In this document: positions 25,473 to 34,140 of the stretch, piece after piece
Position numbering within the stretch: the stretch's first letter is position 1
Layout of the letters: each line of letters begins with the position of its first letter
Assembly: GCF_041395345.1 (NCBI RefSeq)
Contig: NZ_JAWLAR010000005.1
Location: 168,127-232,126 of the forward strand
Direction of reading: 5' to 3'
From: Dokdonella sp041395345
GTDB taxonomy: Bacteria; Pseudomonadota; Gammaproteobacteria; Xanthomonadales; Rhodanobacteraceae
DNA: 64,000 nucleotides
The notes under the pieces: model-generated
What the model was told of the DNA's origin: nothing
What the model saw: only the letters and a program-made list of their open reading frames with translations
Databases searched by the model: none
Translations under genes and position numbers: made by a program

Positions 25473-25650
25473 CAAAACTCCTTGCATGGCGTTGCCTGTC
25501 TTCCGACAGGGAATACAGTCTTGGGGTTGGGCTGTGCGCAATCAACACGATGAAAGACAACGAATTGATGCCGCTTGGTAGACAATGGGATCGCCCCCTG
25601 ACGGGTACAGGGGCATTAGAGGGCCACTCATGATAGCGAAGAGAAGCTGA

Positions 25651-26619
25651 TTGTCTCCTGACGCGAGCAAATCGACCTGCTGGGTCATCAGCGATGGTGC
25701 CGCGGGCAACGAGCGCCAGGCGCGGGCTTTGGCCGGGGCGCTTGGTCTTGAGCCGCGCGTACTGCAGCTGCGGCTGAGTCAGCCCTGGAACTGGCTCTCC
25801 CCGCACCTGACCCTGGGCGCGCAATCCGCGATGCGCGACGAGGGTGGCTCGCCCATCGAGGCCCCGTGGCCCGATATCGCCATTGGTTGCGGGCGCAAGG
25901 CTGCATTGCTGACACGCTGCCTGCGACGCTGGAGCGCGGGCCGTTGCTTCACCGTGCAAATCCTCGACCCACGCACGGATCCCAGGCACTTCGACCTCGT
26001 TGTCACGCCGAAGCATGATCGATTGGTCGGCAAGAATGTCATCGAAACACTGGGCGCCCTGAACCCGGTTGACGACGAATGGCTGTCGCGGGGGCGAGAG
26101 AGTTTTCGGCACCTTGGAGCATTTCCGTCACCACGAATCGGCGTGCTGATTGGCGCATCGACTGGGGCGGTCAGGCTCGATGACGACTATTTCCGCAGCC
26201 TGGTGTCGATGCTCGGTGAACAGCATGCGCGCCACGGCGGCAGCTTCCTGGTCAGCACGTCACGGCGCACACCGCCCCTCATGGCCTCGCGATTGCGAAC
26301 CGAGTTCTCACGCTGGCCCGGCCTTTTCTGGGGCGGGCCGCAGGACGGTGAAAATCCCTATGCGGGAATTCTCGCCTGGTCCGATCGCATTGTCGTGACC
26401 CCCGACTCCGTCAACATGATTTCCGAGGCCTGCGCAACCGGAAAGCCGGTCTGCGCATTCGGCAGTGAACGGGTCACGGGGAAACTCCGCATGTTCCAGT
26501 CGCAACTCGGGTCGGCCGGTTTCCTTGTCGGTTCGCTTTCGGGCGATACGGTCCAGGCCCTGCGCGAAACCCCGGAAGTTGCGGCGCTAGTGGGCAAGCG
26601 CATGCGCACCAGGACATGA
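25651..26619 (+). CDS. Mitochondrial fission ELM1 family protein (DUF1022)
   Basis: 322 residues from a TTG at 25651 preceded by GAAGAGAAG; no ATG or GTG lies nearer the conserved start. Signatures are CWVISDGAAGNERQARALAG, IAIGCGRKAALLTR, VGKNVIETLGALN, IGVLIGASTGAVRL and VTPDSVNMISEACATGKPVC. The fold resembles GT-B glycosyltransferases and the C-terminal motif suits nucleotide-sugar binding. Bacterial members often sit near LPS genes, and their function is unproven. It converges with glnE, with 21 bp between stops. Confidence 0.88.
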   Translation: MSPDASKSTCWVISDGAAGNERQARALAGALGLEPRVLQLRLSQPWNWLSPHLTLGAQSAMRDEGGSPIEAPWPDIAIGCGRKAALLTRCLRRWSAGRCFTVQILDPRTDPRHFDLVVTPKHDRLVGKNVIETLGALNPVDDEWLSRGRESFRHLGAFPSPRIGVLIGASTGAVRLDDDYFRSLVSMLGEQHARHGGSFLVSTSRRTPPLMASRLRTEFSRWPGLFWGGPQDGENPYAGILAWSDRIVVTPDSVNMISEACATGKPVCAFGSERVTGKLRMFQSQLGSAGFLVGSLSGDTVQALRETPEVAALVGKRMRTRT

Positions 26620-26640
26620 AGAAGACGCCGCCTCGGGGTT

Positions 26641-29502
26641 TCAATCGAATGCGAGATCCAGCTCGCGCGCAACCTGCAGGACTGCGCGCGTAGCTGCATC
26701 GAGACCTTCGTCGCGCCGGGCGATGCGCGGACGCGCGTCGAGCTTGTTCGCCAGCGAGCGCGCAAGCAGCAGCATGTGCGCATCGCGCAAGGTCGCAGCC
26801 TGAAGCGGGCTGAGCAGGTCGGCGCCGGCCGCCATCTCGATCAGGTCGACGCTGTTGGTCACGCCGAGAAGACGTGGATGCGCCGAAGCATGTTCGAGAA
26901 CCAGGGCCTGGACGATGAACTCGATGTCGACCAGGGCGCCAAGACCCTGCTTCAGATCGAGAACCTGCTCATTCGATCGATCACTTTCCCTGCGCCAGCG
27001 CGATCGCATGTCGACGATCTTCTTGCGCAGTTCAGCGCCATAGACACGGGCATCCAGTGCGGTGGCACGCGCGTCGGCAAAACGACGGCTGAGACCGACA
27101 TCGCCGGCCACGGCACGTGCCCGCACCAGCGCCTGGTGCTCCCAGGTCCAGGCGCGCTCCTGCTGATAGGCGGCATAGGCATCCAGGCTCGTGACCAGAA
27201 GTCCGGTGCCGCCATCGGGCCTGAGCCGGATGTCGATTTCGTAAAGGCGTCCCGAGCGCGTCAGCATGGTCAGCAAGTGCACGAAGCGCTGGGCCAGGCG
27301 CGCGTAGTAGCGCGCGCCATCGAGCGGCTTGGGCCCGCTCGATTCCAGCGCTGCATGGCTGCCGTCGTAGACAAAGACGAGGTCGAGGTCGGAGCCGAAA
27401 CCGAGTTCGATGCCGCCGAGGCTGCCATAGCCGATGACGACCATGCCGGCACCGTCGCCGGGGCGCTCGTCGATGACGCCATGCGCGGCAATCAGGTCGC
27501 GTTCGGCGATGCGCAATACGCTGGCAAGCACCGCCTCGGCCAGCGCAGCCAGCGCGCGTGCGGTCTGTTCGGCATCGAGCCGGCTGCCCAGAAAGGCAAG
27601 ACCGATGCGAAACTGCACAGCCAGTCGCTGCTCCTGGATCATTTCGATTTCGCGTTCGAGATCGCCGTCGTGCATGGCGCCGAGCCGTCGCTGGATTTCG
27701 GCCTCGACCTCATCGCGATCGGGCGGTGGCCCTTCGCTGCGGTCATCGAACAATTCATCCAGCAACAGCGGGTGCGCGATAACGCGTTCGGCCAGCAAGG
27801 CGCTGGCTGCGAACACTGCGGTCAGACGCTTCAAGGCAACCGGCTGTTCGTCAAGCAGGGCCAGATAGGCCGAACGTCGCGCCACGGCATGGACGAGCCC
27901 GATCAGTCGAACCAGGCAGGCACTCGGCGCCGCACTGTCCGCGGCCGCTGCGAACAGGGCCGGAATGACCCGGTCGATGCGTTCGCGCGAGCGAGCCGAG
28001 GCCGCGCGCAGGATCGGACTGCCAAGCAGCCCTTCAAGCGCGCTGACAACCGGCTGCACCGGATCGAATCCGGCCTCGACGAGTGCCTCGGCGTCGACGC
28101 CGTCGCTGGAACAGCGTTGCCACAAGGCATTCCATTCGGCGGCTTTCACCGAACTTCGCGCGCGCCGGGCCGGTGCCATGACCGCTTCGAACTCCTCGCT
28201 GACCGCGCTGCGATGGCGATCCAGGTCGCTGATCAATCCGGCCCAGTCGGCGTAATCGAGGGCAAGCGCCACGCGTTGGCGCTGCATGGCATCAGCGGGC
28301 AATTCGTGGGTCTGCTGATCGGAAAACATCTGCACCCGGTTCTCCACCCGACGCAGGAACCGATAGGCCTCGCGCAGGCGCTTGCTGCGCTTGGCATTGA
28401 TCAGGCCCAGCTGCTCGCATGCCGACAGCGCAGGCAGCAGCCCACGCACGCGCAGCGAGGGTTCGCGACCGCCACGGATCAGCTGCACGAGCTGCACCGT
28501 GAATTCGATCTCGCGGATACCGCCCGGTCCGAGCTTGAGGTGATCGGCAAGATCCTTGCGCGCGACCTCGGCATCGATGAGTTCCTTCATCTCGCGCAAA
28601 CCGGCGAAAGCGGTGTAGTCGAAGTAGCGCCGGAACACGAACGGGCGCAAGGTGGCCAGCAGGCGCACGCCGGCCGCCTTGTCACCGGCAACCGGCCGCG
28701 CCTTGATCCACGCGTAGCGTTCCCAGTCGCGACCTTCGCGCTGGTAATACTGCTCCATCGCGGCAAACGAAAGCGCGACCCGACCGACATTGCCGAACGG
28801 GCGCAGGCGCAGGTCGACGCGATAGACATATCCATCCGGCGTGCGATCGGCGAGCAGGGAAATCAGGTGCTGGCTGACCCTCGAATACCAGATCTCCGCA
28901 TCCAGAGGCCGCTCGCCATCGCTGCTGCCGCCCCCTTCGTCGTAGGCAAGAACCAGATCGACGTCCGAGGAAAAGTTGAGTTCGGCGCCACCGAGTTTGC
29001 CCAGCGCCAGCACAACAAGACGCTGCACATCGCCCGCCTGCGATCGCACCACGCCGTGGCGTTCGGCAAGCTGGCGCTCGGCATGACGCAAGGCAACTTC
29101 GAGGCAGGTTTCGGCCAGCACGCTGGACCCGGTCAGGGTCGTCTCGACGTTGTCCACGTTGTTCACGTCACGCCAGATCAGACGGAGCGACTCGCGGCGG
29201 CGAAAGCGCCGGATCTCGGCGCTGAACTCCGCGTCCGACATCGGCATCGAGAATGGCGCCGTGCGTGCATCGGCATGCCGCGGGTCGTTCATCAGACGAA
29301 CCAGATCCGGTCCCAGCAGCTGCGGATCCTGGACGAAACTCTCGAAGGCGTAGTCGCTGGCGAGCAGGACGCGCTCAAGATGGCTGTCGACGCCGGCGTC
29401 GTCGTAGAACGGGACGCCTGCTTCGCGACATCGTGTTTCCAGACGGGAGAGCCGGGAATCAAGCAGGATCTCGATGGCGTGCGGGCGTGCAGACAGGGGC
29501 AT
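26641..29502 (-). CDS. glnE: Bifunctional glutamine synthetase adenylyltransferase / adenylyl-removing enzyme
   Basis: 953 residues, the usual GlnE length. The two nucleotidyltransferase domains are intact: the N-terminal adenylyl-removing domain with LALGKLGGAELNFSSDVDLV near residue 180, and the C-terminal adenylyltransferase domain with GYGSLGGIELGFGSDLDLVF near residue 690, each with the metal-binding DxD. A helical PII-responsive region lies between them. It adds or removes AMP on glutamine synthetase according to nitrogen status. It is monocistronic and divergent from the sulfatase-fold gene. Confidence 0.97.
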   Translation of the reverse strand: MPLSARPHAIEILLDSRLSRLETRCREAGVPFYDDAGVDSHLERVLLASDYAFESFVQDPQLLGPDLVRLMNDPRHADARTAPFSMPMSDAEFSAEIRRFRRRESLRLIWRDVNNVDNVETTLTGSSVLAETCLEVALRHAERQLAERHGVVRSQAGDVQRLVVLALGKLGGAELNFSSDVDLVLAYDEGGGSSDGERPLDAEIWYSRVSQHLISLLADRTPDGYVYRVDLRLRPFGNVGRVALSFAAMEQYYQREGRDWERYAWIKARPVAGDKAAGVRLLATLRPFVFRRYFDYTAFAGLREMKELIDAEVARKDLADHLKLGPGGIREIEFTVQLVQLIRGGREPSLRVRGLLPALSACEQLGLINAKRSKRLREAYRFLRRVENRVQMFSDQQTHELPADAMQRQRVALALDYADWAGLISDLDRHRSAVSEEFEAVMAPARRARSSVKAAEWNALWQRCSSDGVDAEALVEAGFDPVQPVVSALEGLLGSPILRAASARSRERIDRVIPALFAAAADSAAPSACLVRLIGLVHAVARRSAYLALLDEQPVALKRLTAVFAASALLAERVIAHPLLLDELFDDRSEGPPPDRDEVEAEIQRRLGAMHDGDLEREIEMIQEQRLAVQFRIGLAFLGSRLDAEQTARALAALAEAVLASVLRIAERDLIAAHGVIDERPGDGAGMVVIGYGSLGGIELGFGSDLDLVFVYDGSHAALESSGPKPLDGARYYARLAQRFVHLLTMLTRSGRLYEIDIRLRPDGGTGLLVTSLDAYAAYQQERAWTWEHQALVRARAVAGDVGLSRRFADARATALDARVYGAELRKKIVDMRSRWRRESDRSNEQVLDLKQGLGALVDIEFIVQALVLEHASAHPRLLGVTNSVDLIEMAAGADLLSPLQAATLRDAHMLLLARSLANKLDARPRIARRDEGLDAATRAVLQVARELDLAFD

Positions 29503-29563
29503 GTACAGATTCTGGCAGCTGGCAGGGCCGGGCGGCCAGAGGCGGCTCTAGCGGTTGGCTGCG

Positions 29564-29603
29564 GTTAACGTGCAATGCCCCAGTTCACCCTATACTCAGC
29601 ACG
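29564..29603 (+). promoter_or_regulatory. Putative sigma-70-type promoter of the LTA-synthase-like gene
   Basis: TATACT at 29591-29596 is a good -10 and is followed by the coding start about 32 bp later. TTAACG about 20 bp upstream is the only weak -35 candidate. The region lies in the divergent spacer with glnE. Confidence 0.4.
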
Positions 29604-29627
29604 TTTCGCCCAGATTACGCGGCCCTG

Positions 29628-31499
29628 ATGGCCACGCTGCTTGCGATGGAATCCATGACCGCATCCGCACTCCCGTCTTCGGCACGTCAGAACCGGCTCT
29701 CGCTGGTCTGGTTGGGCGTGCTCGTTCTTGCGTTTATGGTCGTGGCCAGCTGGTTCGATCCGGCGCTGGTCTGGCCGTGGTTCGGCGCAGAGGCGCCCTC
29801 GTGGGAATTGGCCGCGCTCAACATCCTGCCGTTCGTTCTTGTCGTGCTCTTGCTGTGTGCGCTGACCCGCCGTGTCATTCTTTCGAGTTGGCTGGGGCTG
29901 CTGCTGATCGTCGGCAGCTATGCGGCGAATGCGGCCAAGCTGGAGCAGCTGGAAATGCCGCTGTTGCCAGGAGACTTTCACTTTCTTTCCGATCTTGGCT
30001 CGGCCCTGCCGCTGTTCAGCCACTACATGGGTGCAGGCATTGCTCCCATCCTGATCTCTGTCGGTGTCCTCGCCCTGACCATCGCGCTGTTTCGCGAGAA
30101 GGCATGGCCGGCGATGCGCGGCTGGACCCGCGTATCGGTGGCCGTGGCCACGATTGCACTTGGCGTGGGTCTGATCAGCGGCTGGGCGCCATGGCGTTCG
30201 ATCTACAGCGCCAGCCGCCTGCATTTCGAACCCTGGTCCGTTGTCGACAGCGCCGGGCGCGCCGGCGTTGTCAGCAACCTCGTGCTGTACAACTGGGAAC
30301 TGGCCAAGCGTCAGGAGTTACGCCCTGACCGTCGTGCGGCGGGCAACTTGCTGCGTGCCCACGCCGAGTCCCTGCGCCTGCGTCTGGCACCGAACTCCTC
30401 GGCCCTGGGCATGCCCGAAGGCACCCAGCCCGACATCGTCATCGTACAGAGCGAATCGCTGTTCGATCCGGTGCGCCTGAGCGGGGCACCGGCCGACACC
30501 TATCTTCCGAATTTCCATCGCCTGGCTCGCCAAGGCATTTCGGGGAACATGACGGTCCCGACCTTTGCCGGTGGCACCATCCGCACCGAGTTCGAGGTGC
30601 TGACGGGCCTTGCCCTGGAATTCTTCCCGGGCGTGCAATACCCCTATTTCGAGATCGCCGAGCAACCGATTCCGGGGATCGTGCGCACGCTGTCCCGCCA
30701 GGGTTACGAGACCACCGCGATTCATCCGAACAGCGGCGTGTTCTGGAACCGCAACCAGGCCTTCAAGCAGATCGGTTTCGACAAGTTCATTGACGGCAAG
30801 GCGTTTCCAAAGGAAACCATCGTCGGCCTGTTCACGGGTGATGCGGCGCTGACGGACAGCATCCTGTCCGAGCTCGATGACGACGGTCCGCCGCAGATGA
30901 TCTTCGCGATCAGCATGGAGAACCACGGGCCGTTCGACTGGCGACCGGGGCTGGATGCCAAGCGTCTGTCCGATCTCAAGCTGCCGCCCGGCCTTGATGA
31001 AGGCGGCGAATACTGGCTGCGCAATTATCTCTATCTGCTTGAAGATGCCGACCATGAGCTCGGCCGGCTGGCCGACGCGCTGCAGCAACGCAAGCGCCGT
31101 ACCCTGTTGCTGTTCTATGGCGACCACCTGCCTGCCTTGCCGCCGGTCTACCACCAGATCGGTTTTGTCGATGGCAAGGGGCCGAAGACCCAGCCGGTAC
31201 CGTGGCTGCTGCTGGATAACGGTCGCCGGCTTTCCTCGTCGACAACGCAGCCCGACACGACCTCGTGGTTGCTGCCAAGCATCCTGCTTGAGGCAGCGGG
31301 CATCAGCGGCGACCGCTATTTCGCGACGCTCAGTGCCTTGCGCGATAGCCTGCCGGCCAACGCCATGGATTCGCCCACCAGCCTGCCGAGCGAATTGCGG
31401 GCAATGGGGCAACTGCGCTTCCGCGGCGAACTCGAGCCGGTCATTGACAATGCGCTGGATGCTGCGGCCGGGGTCCGGGATACGGCCATCGCGCCATAG
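29628..31499 (+). CDS. LTA synthase family sulfatase-fold phosphotransferase
   Basis: About 623 residues from ATG 29628 (in-frame ATGs at 29646 and 29655 are also possible; none has a clear ribosome site). Five N-terminal membrane helices (to about residue 195) precede a periplasmic alkaline-phosphatase-like domain. That domain includes DIVIVQSESLFD (metal site), GGTIRTEFEVLTGL with the presumed nucleophilic Thr, HPNSGVFWNRNQAFKQIGFDKFI, AISMENHGPF and FYGDHLPALP. Family members transfer phosphoglycerol or phosphoethanolamine to envelope glycans. In a Gram-negative host, osmoregulated glucan or LPS decoration is the likeliest role. Confidence 0.9.
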   Translation: MATLLAMESMTASALPSSARQNRLSLVWLGVLVLAFMVVASWFDPALVWPWFGAEAPSWELAALNILPFVLVVLLLCALTRRVILSSWLGLLLIVGSYAANAAKLEQLEMPLLPGDFHFLSDLGSALPLFSHYMGAGIAPILISVGVLALTIALFREKAWPAMRGWTRVSVAVATIALGVGLISGWAPWRSIYSASRLHFEPWSVVDSAGRAGVVSNLVLYNWELAKRQELRPDRRAAGNLLRAHAESLRLRLAPNSSALGMPEGTQPDIVIVQSESLFDPVRLSGAPADTYLPNFHRLARQGISGNMTVPTFAGGTIRTEFEVLTGLALEFFPGVQYPYFEIAEQPIPGIVRTLSRQGYETTAIHPNSGVFWNRNQAFKQIGFDKFIDGKAFPKETIVGLFTGDAALTDSILSELDDDGPPQMIFAISMENHGPFDWRPGLDAKRLSDLKLPPGLDEGGEYWLRNYLYLLEDADHELGRLADALQQRKRRTLLLFYGDHLPALPPVYHQIGFVDGKGPKTQPVPWLLLDNGRRLSSSTTQPDTTSWLLPSILLEAAGISGDRYFATLSALRDSLPANAMDSPTSLPSELRAMGQLRFRGELEPVIDNALDAAAGVRDTAIAP

Positions 31500-31502
31500 C
31501 CG

Positions 31503-31650
31503 GCAGTGCACCCGCATTGCGGGCAAACAGGACGTCCGTGGCAATAAACCAGCAGTGCTCCTGCATTGCTGGCATACATGCCGTCCATGGCAATAAACCA
31601 GCAATTGCTCCTGCATTGCTGGCATACATGCCGTCCATGGCAATAAAAAA
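31503..31650. repeat. 49-bp tandem repeat, three units
   Basis: Three head-to-tail units begin at 31503, 31552 and 31601. Units 2 and 3 are almost identical (GCATACATGCCGTCCATGG shared) and unit 1 is degenerate. Units contain short dyads (GCATACATGC, CCATGG) and, on the minus strand, CCAGCAA...TTGCTGG. The array follows the stop of the sulfatase-fold gene and abuts a minus-strand terminator. The 365-bp spacer (31500-31864) holds nothing else gene-like. Confidence 0.9.
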
Positions 31651-31677
31651 CCCGCCGGACATTGCTGCCGCGGCGGG
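31645..31677 (-). terminator. Rho-independent terminator (minus strand)
   Basis: Read on the minus strand, CCCGCCG (31677-31671) and CGGCGGG (31657-31651) form a 7-bp GC stem with a 13-nt loop, followed directly by TTTTTT (31650-31645). It lies about 190 bp beyond the stop of the AsmA-like gene and is its probable terminator. Confidence 0.8.
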
Positions 31678-31864
31678 CTCTCCCTCCCCACGAGGTTTAA
31701 CACCTGATAACGCAATACTAATGATTTTTCGACATTTGCCACGCCGCAGCGCAGCATCGGCCGGCGGTCGGCGGGATGCGTGGGCCTGATCGTCTGGTAG
31801 GGCCCGTGCGGGGAGCCAGCCTACCCCGGGCTTCCCGACGCGCCTGCGCAGACCTACGCGATTC

Positions 31865-34051
31865 CTACGGTTTCGGAGTACCCGCCCCGTTTTCAGCCGG
31901 CAACAGGGCCGGCTGCTTTGCATACCACTCCTTTGCGCGCAGCAGGTGGAATTTGTGCTTGCCCTTCTCGAGATCCACGCCGAGGCTGAGCAGCCCCCAG
32001 TGCAGGAGCAGATCGCCATCGGTGCCAGCCGCGCCAAGACGCATCCTGGCTTCCACTTCAAAGCGCTCGTTCTCGGCCTGAAGTCGATCAATGGTCAGCG
32101 TCTTGTCGCGCATCTGCAGCTGCGCATCGGCCTTGAATTCGCCCTTGTCGATCAGTTTCAGGACCCAACCGGGATAGTCCTTGTGGCGAGTGAACAGGGC
32201 CAGCAGCAAGCCCACGTTCTGCATGCGCGTATGCACGGTCGCATCGATGTCCAGGGGTCGCTTGGCCACGATTCGGCCGCCGTCCAGGGCGAAATTGGCC
32301 CACCAGGATTGACCGGCCGTGCGTCCTGCGTCGACGACCGTGACGCGACTCAGCTTGAGCGTGCTGTTGTTGAGATCGAACAGTCGCTGCTTGATGTCGG
32401 TGCCGGCCAGCTGGGCGTCCAGCTTGAGGTCGGTGGTCAGCCGGATCTCGCCGAATTCGGCCTGCACCGCTGTCGCTTCCAGACCCACCTGGCCCCGCGT
32501 GACCTGACCTGATTCGTTCAGGGTCAGATCGCTGCTCAAGGCGGTCGATCCGCCGAGAAATTGAACGGCTTTTGCCGGCAGGTACACGTTGAGGACGCGC
32601 AGATCGGGAACTTCGGCCGCACCGAAGCGCAAGCGGGCCAGCAGCCTGTCGCGGAAATGGGCGAGATCGCCTTCGGAGTCGAGTCCGATCTGCAGGTTGC
32701 TGCCCGAAGCCAGGGCAATGTCAGGCTCGCTCTCGGCCACGATGTCGAATTGCTCGACGGTGAAATCGACGGCCGCCCTTGGTCCTGCGCCACCCTCGCT
32801 GATCAGACCGTGAGCCCTGGCCGTGCCGTTGAAACGATGCTCGGCGACCAGGGCGACGAGATCGACTTCCGGAACGTCGACCCGGCTGCCCGGCTCCAGC
32901 TTGCCGGAACGAATCTTCAGATCGGCATCAATGCGGCCAGCGCCCTGCAGCCTGAGCCAGGGTGTCTTGACCAGCAGCGGTCCCAGCCAGTCCAGCGACT
33001 TGAATTTCCAGTCGAGTGCGAAGGTTCCCGAAGTCCGGCTCAGCGCTTCCCTCGCGGTCGGCAGGCCGACCCCTTCGGCATGAGCGACATTCAGTCGGGC
33101 GTGGACCGAACCGAGCCCGTTCGGCGGCGGCGGCAGGTCGGCCTCGATGAAATAGCCGTCAGCCTCGACTCGGGCATGCAGGCGCGCGGACGCATCGAAT
33201 TGCACGGCCGACGACCTGGCCTGCAGGGGCACGTCGAGATCGACATGGCCGCCATTGGCAAATCGGCCCCGTTGCCAGACCAGATCCGCATCGAGTCGCC
33301 CGGACTTGCCGCCAGTGGCGACCCTGCCACTCCAGTGACCCGCGGAATCGAGATCGACCGCCACGGCCGGCACCTCGCCCTCGACACGCACGTGCGCGTC
33401 GGTCAGCTTCAGTGTCGCCAGTCCGGAGACTTCCCGGCGCGTATGCGAAGCGATCGAGAATTCACCCGACACGTGTCCGTCGTGCAGGAGTTCCTCCTCT
33501 CCGTATCGCACGCGCAGTTCGCGCAGGTCGAAACGGGAAGGCAGGATTTCCCAGGGTCCATCGCGCAATTGCTTGGAAAAACCGAAGTCGGCACTGCCCT
33601 TGAGCGCGACATCGAGTCCGACAACGCGTGCATGCTCGATCTGATCGGTCTTTATGTGCTCGAGGCGGATGATCCAGCCGCCGGGCCGGTAAGGCGGCGG
33701 CGGCATGTCGACATCGGTGCGCTCGACTTCGCCGCGGACTGCATCGGCCGCAATCCATGGCAGGTTCAACTCCTTCGAGAACAGCGGAAGGATCGCAATG
33801 CGCGTGCGTCCTCGCGGCGTCTCGGCGTTCCACAGCACATGGCGCACATGGCCATTGACCTTGACGTTCCAGAGCGTGACGTAGCCCGGCCACCAGGTCA
33901 CGCCATGTGACCAGTGCAACTGGAATTTCTCGGGCTTGCGATTGATCGCCCATTCGCCGATCGAACTGTTGAGGAAGATGTTGCCGGCGATCAGGTAAAC
34001 CGCAATCAATCCCAGAAAGAACCAGGCAATCCGACGCAGAACGCTACGCAT
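31865..34051 (-). CDS. AsmA-like inner-membrane anchored periplasmic protein
   Basis: 728 residues. One N-terminal transmembrane helix (IAWFFLGLIAVYLIAGNIFL) is followed by a long periplasmic region of repeating beta-strands without disulfides or catalytic motifs. Residues just after the anchor (WHGVTWWPGYVTLWNVKVNG-like) and the C-terminal LLHWGLLSLGVDLEKGKHKFHLL resemble AsmA/YhdP-type bridge proteins in layout. Such proteins are thought to move lipids between membranes. This exact family is not one I can name, so a lipid-transport role is inference. It may share a transcript with the amine oxidase gene 89 bp upstream. Confidence 0.72.
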   Translation of the reverse strand: MRSVLRRIAWFFLGLIAVYLIAGNIFLNSSIGEWAINRKPEKFQLHWSHGVTWWPGYVTLWNVKVNGHVRHVLWNAETPRGRTRIAILPLFSKELNLPWIAADAVRGEVERTDVDMPPPPYRPGGWIIRLEHIKTDQIEHARVVGLDVALKGSADFGFSKQLRDGPWEILPSRFDLRELRVRYGEEELLHDGHVSGEFSIASHTRREVSGLATLKLTDAHVRVEGEVPAVAVDLDSAGHWSGRVATGGKSGRLDADLVWQRGRFANGGHVDLDVPLQARSSAVQFDASARLHARVEADGYFIEADLPPPPNGLGSVHARLNVAHAEGVGLPTAREALSRTSGTFALDWKFKSLDWLGPLLVKTPWLRLQGAGRIDADLKIRSGKLEPGSRVDVPEVDLVALVAEHRFNGTARAHGLISEGGAGPRAAVDFTVEQFDIVAESEPDIALASGSNLQIGLDSEGDLAHFRDRLLARLRFGAAEVPDLRVLNVYLPAKAVQFLGGSTALSSDLTLNESGQVTRGQVGLEATAVQAEFGEIRLTTDLKLDAQLAGTDIKQRLFDLNNSTLKLSRVTVVDAGRTAGQSWWANFALDGGRIVAKRPLDIDATVHTRMQNVGLLLALFTRHKDYPGWVLKLIDKGEFKADAQLQMRDKTLTIDRLQAENERFEVEARMRLGAAGTDGDLLLHWGLLSLGVDLEKGKHKFHLLRAKEWYAKQPALLPAENGAGTPKP

Positions 34052-34140
34052 GCAAACTCCAGTTTGTTGGACCCATACAGGCTATTGCCGATGTCGGATG
34101 GATTCGACCGGTCGACGCTCGATGCCGGCTCCACGCAGCA

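Noticed and set aside
26776..29568. 930-residue open frame on the plus strand opposite glnE
   Set aside because: It is the antisense shadow of a full-length glnE with intact motifs; its translation has no recognisable domain and high-GC codon bias explains the lack of stops.
31503..31650. Possible CRISPR array
   Set aside because: The units are contiguous and nearly identical throughout with no unique spacers, and no cas gene is present.
31441..32091. Minus-strand open frame of about 216 residues through the 49-bp repeats
   Set aside because: It reads the tandem repeat in changing frames and then overlaps the AsmA-like gene in the wrong frame; treated as repeat-derived.
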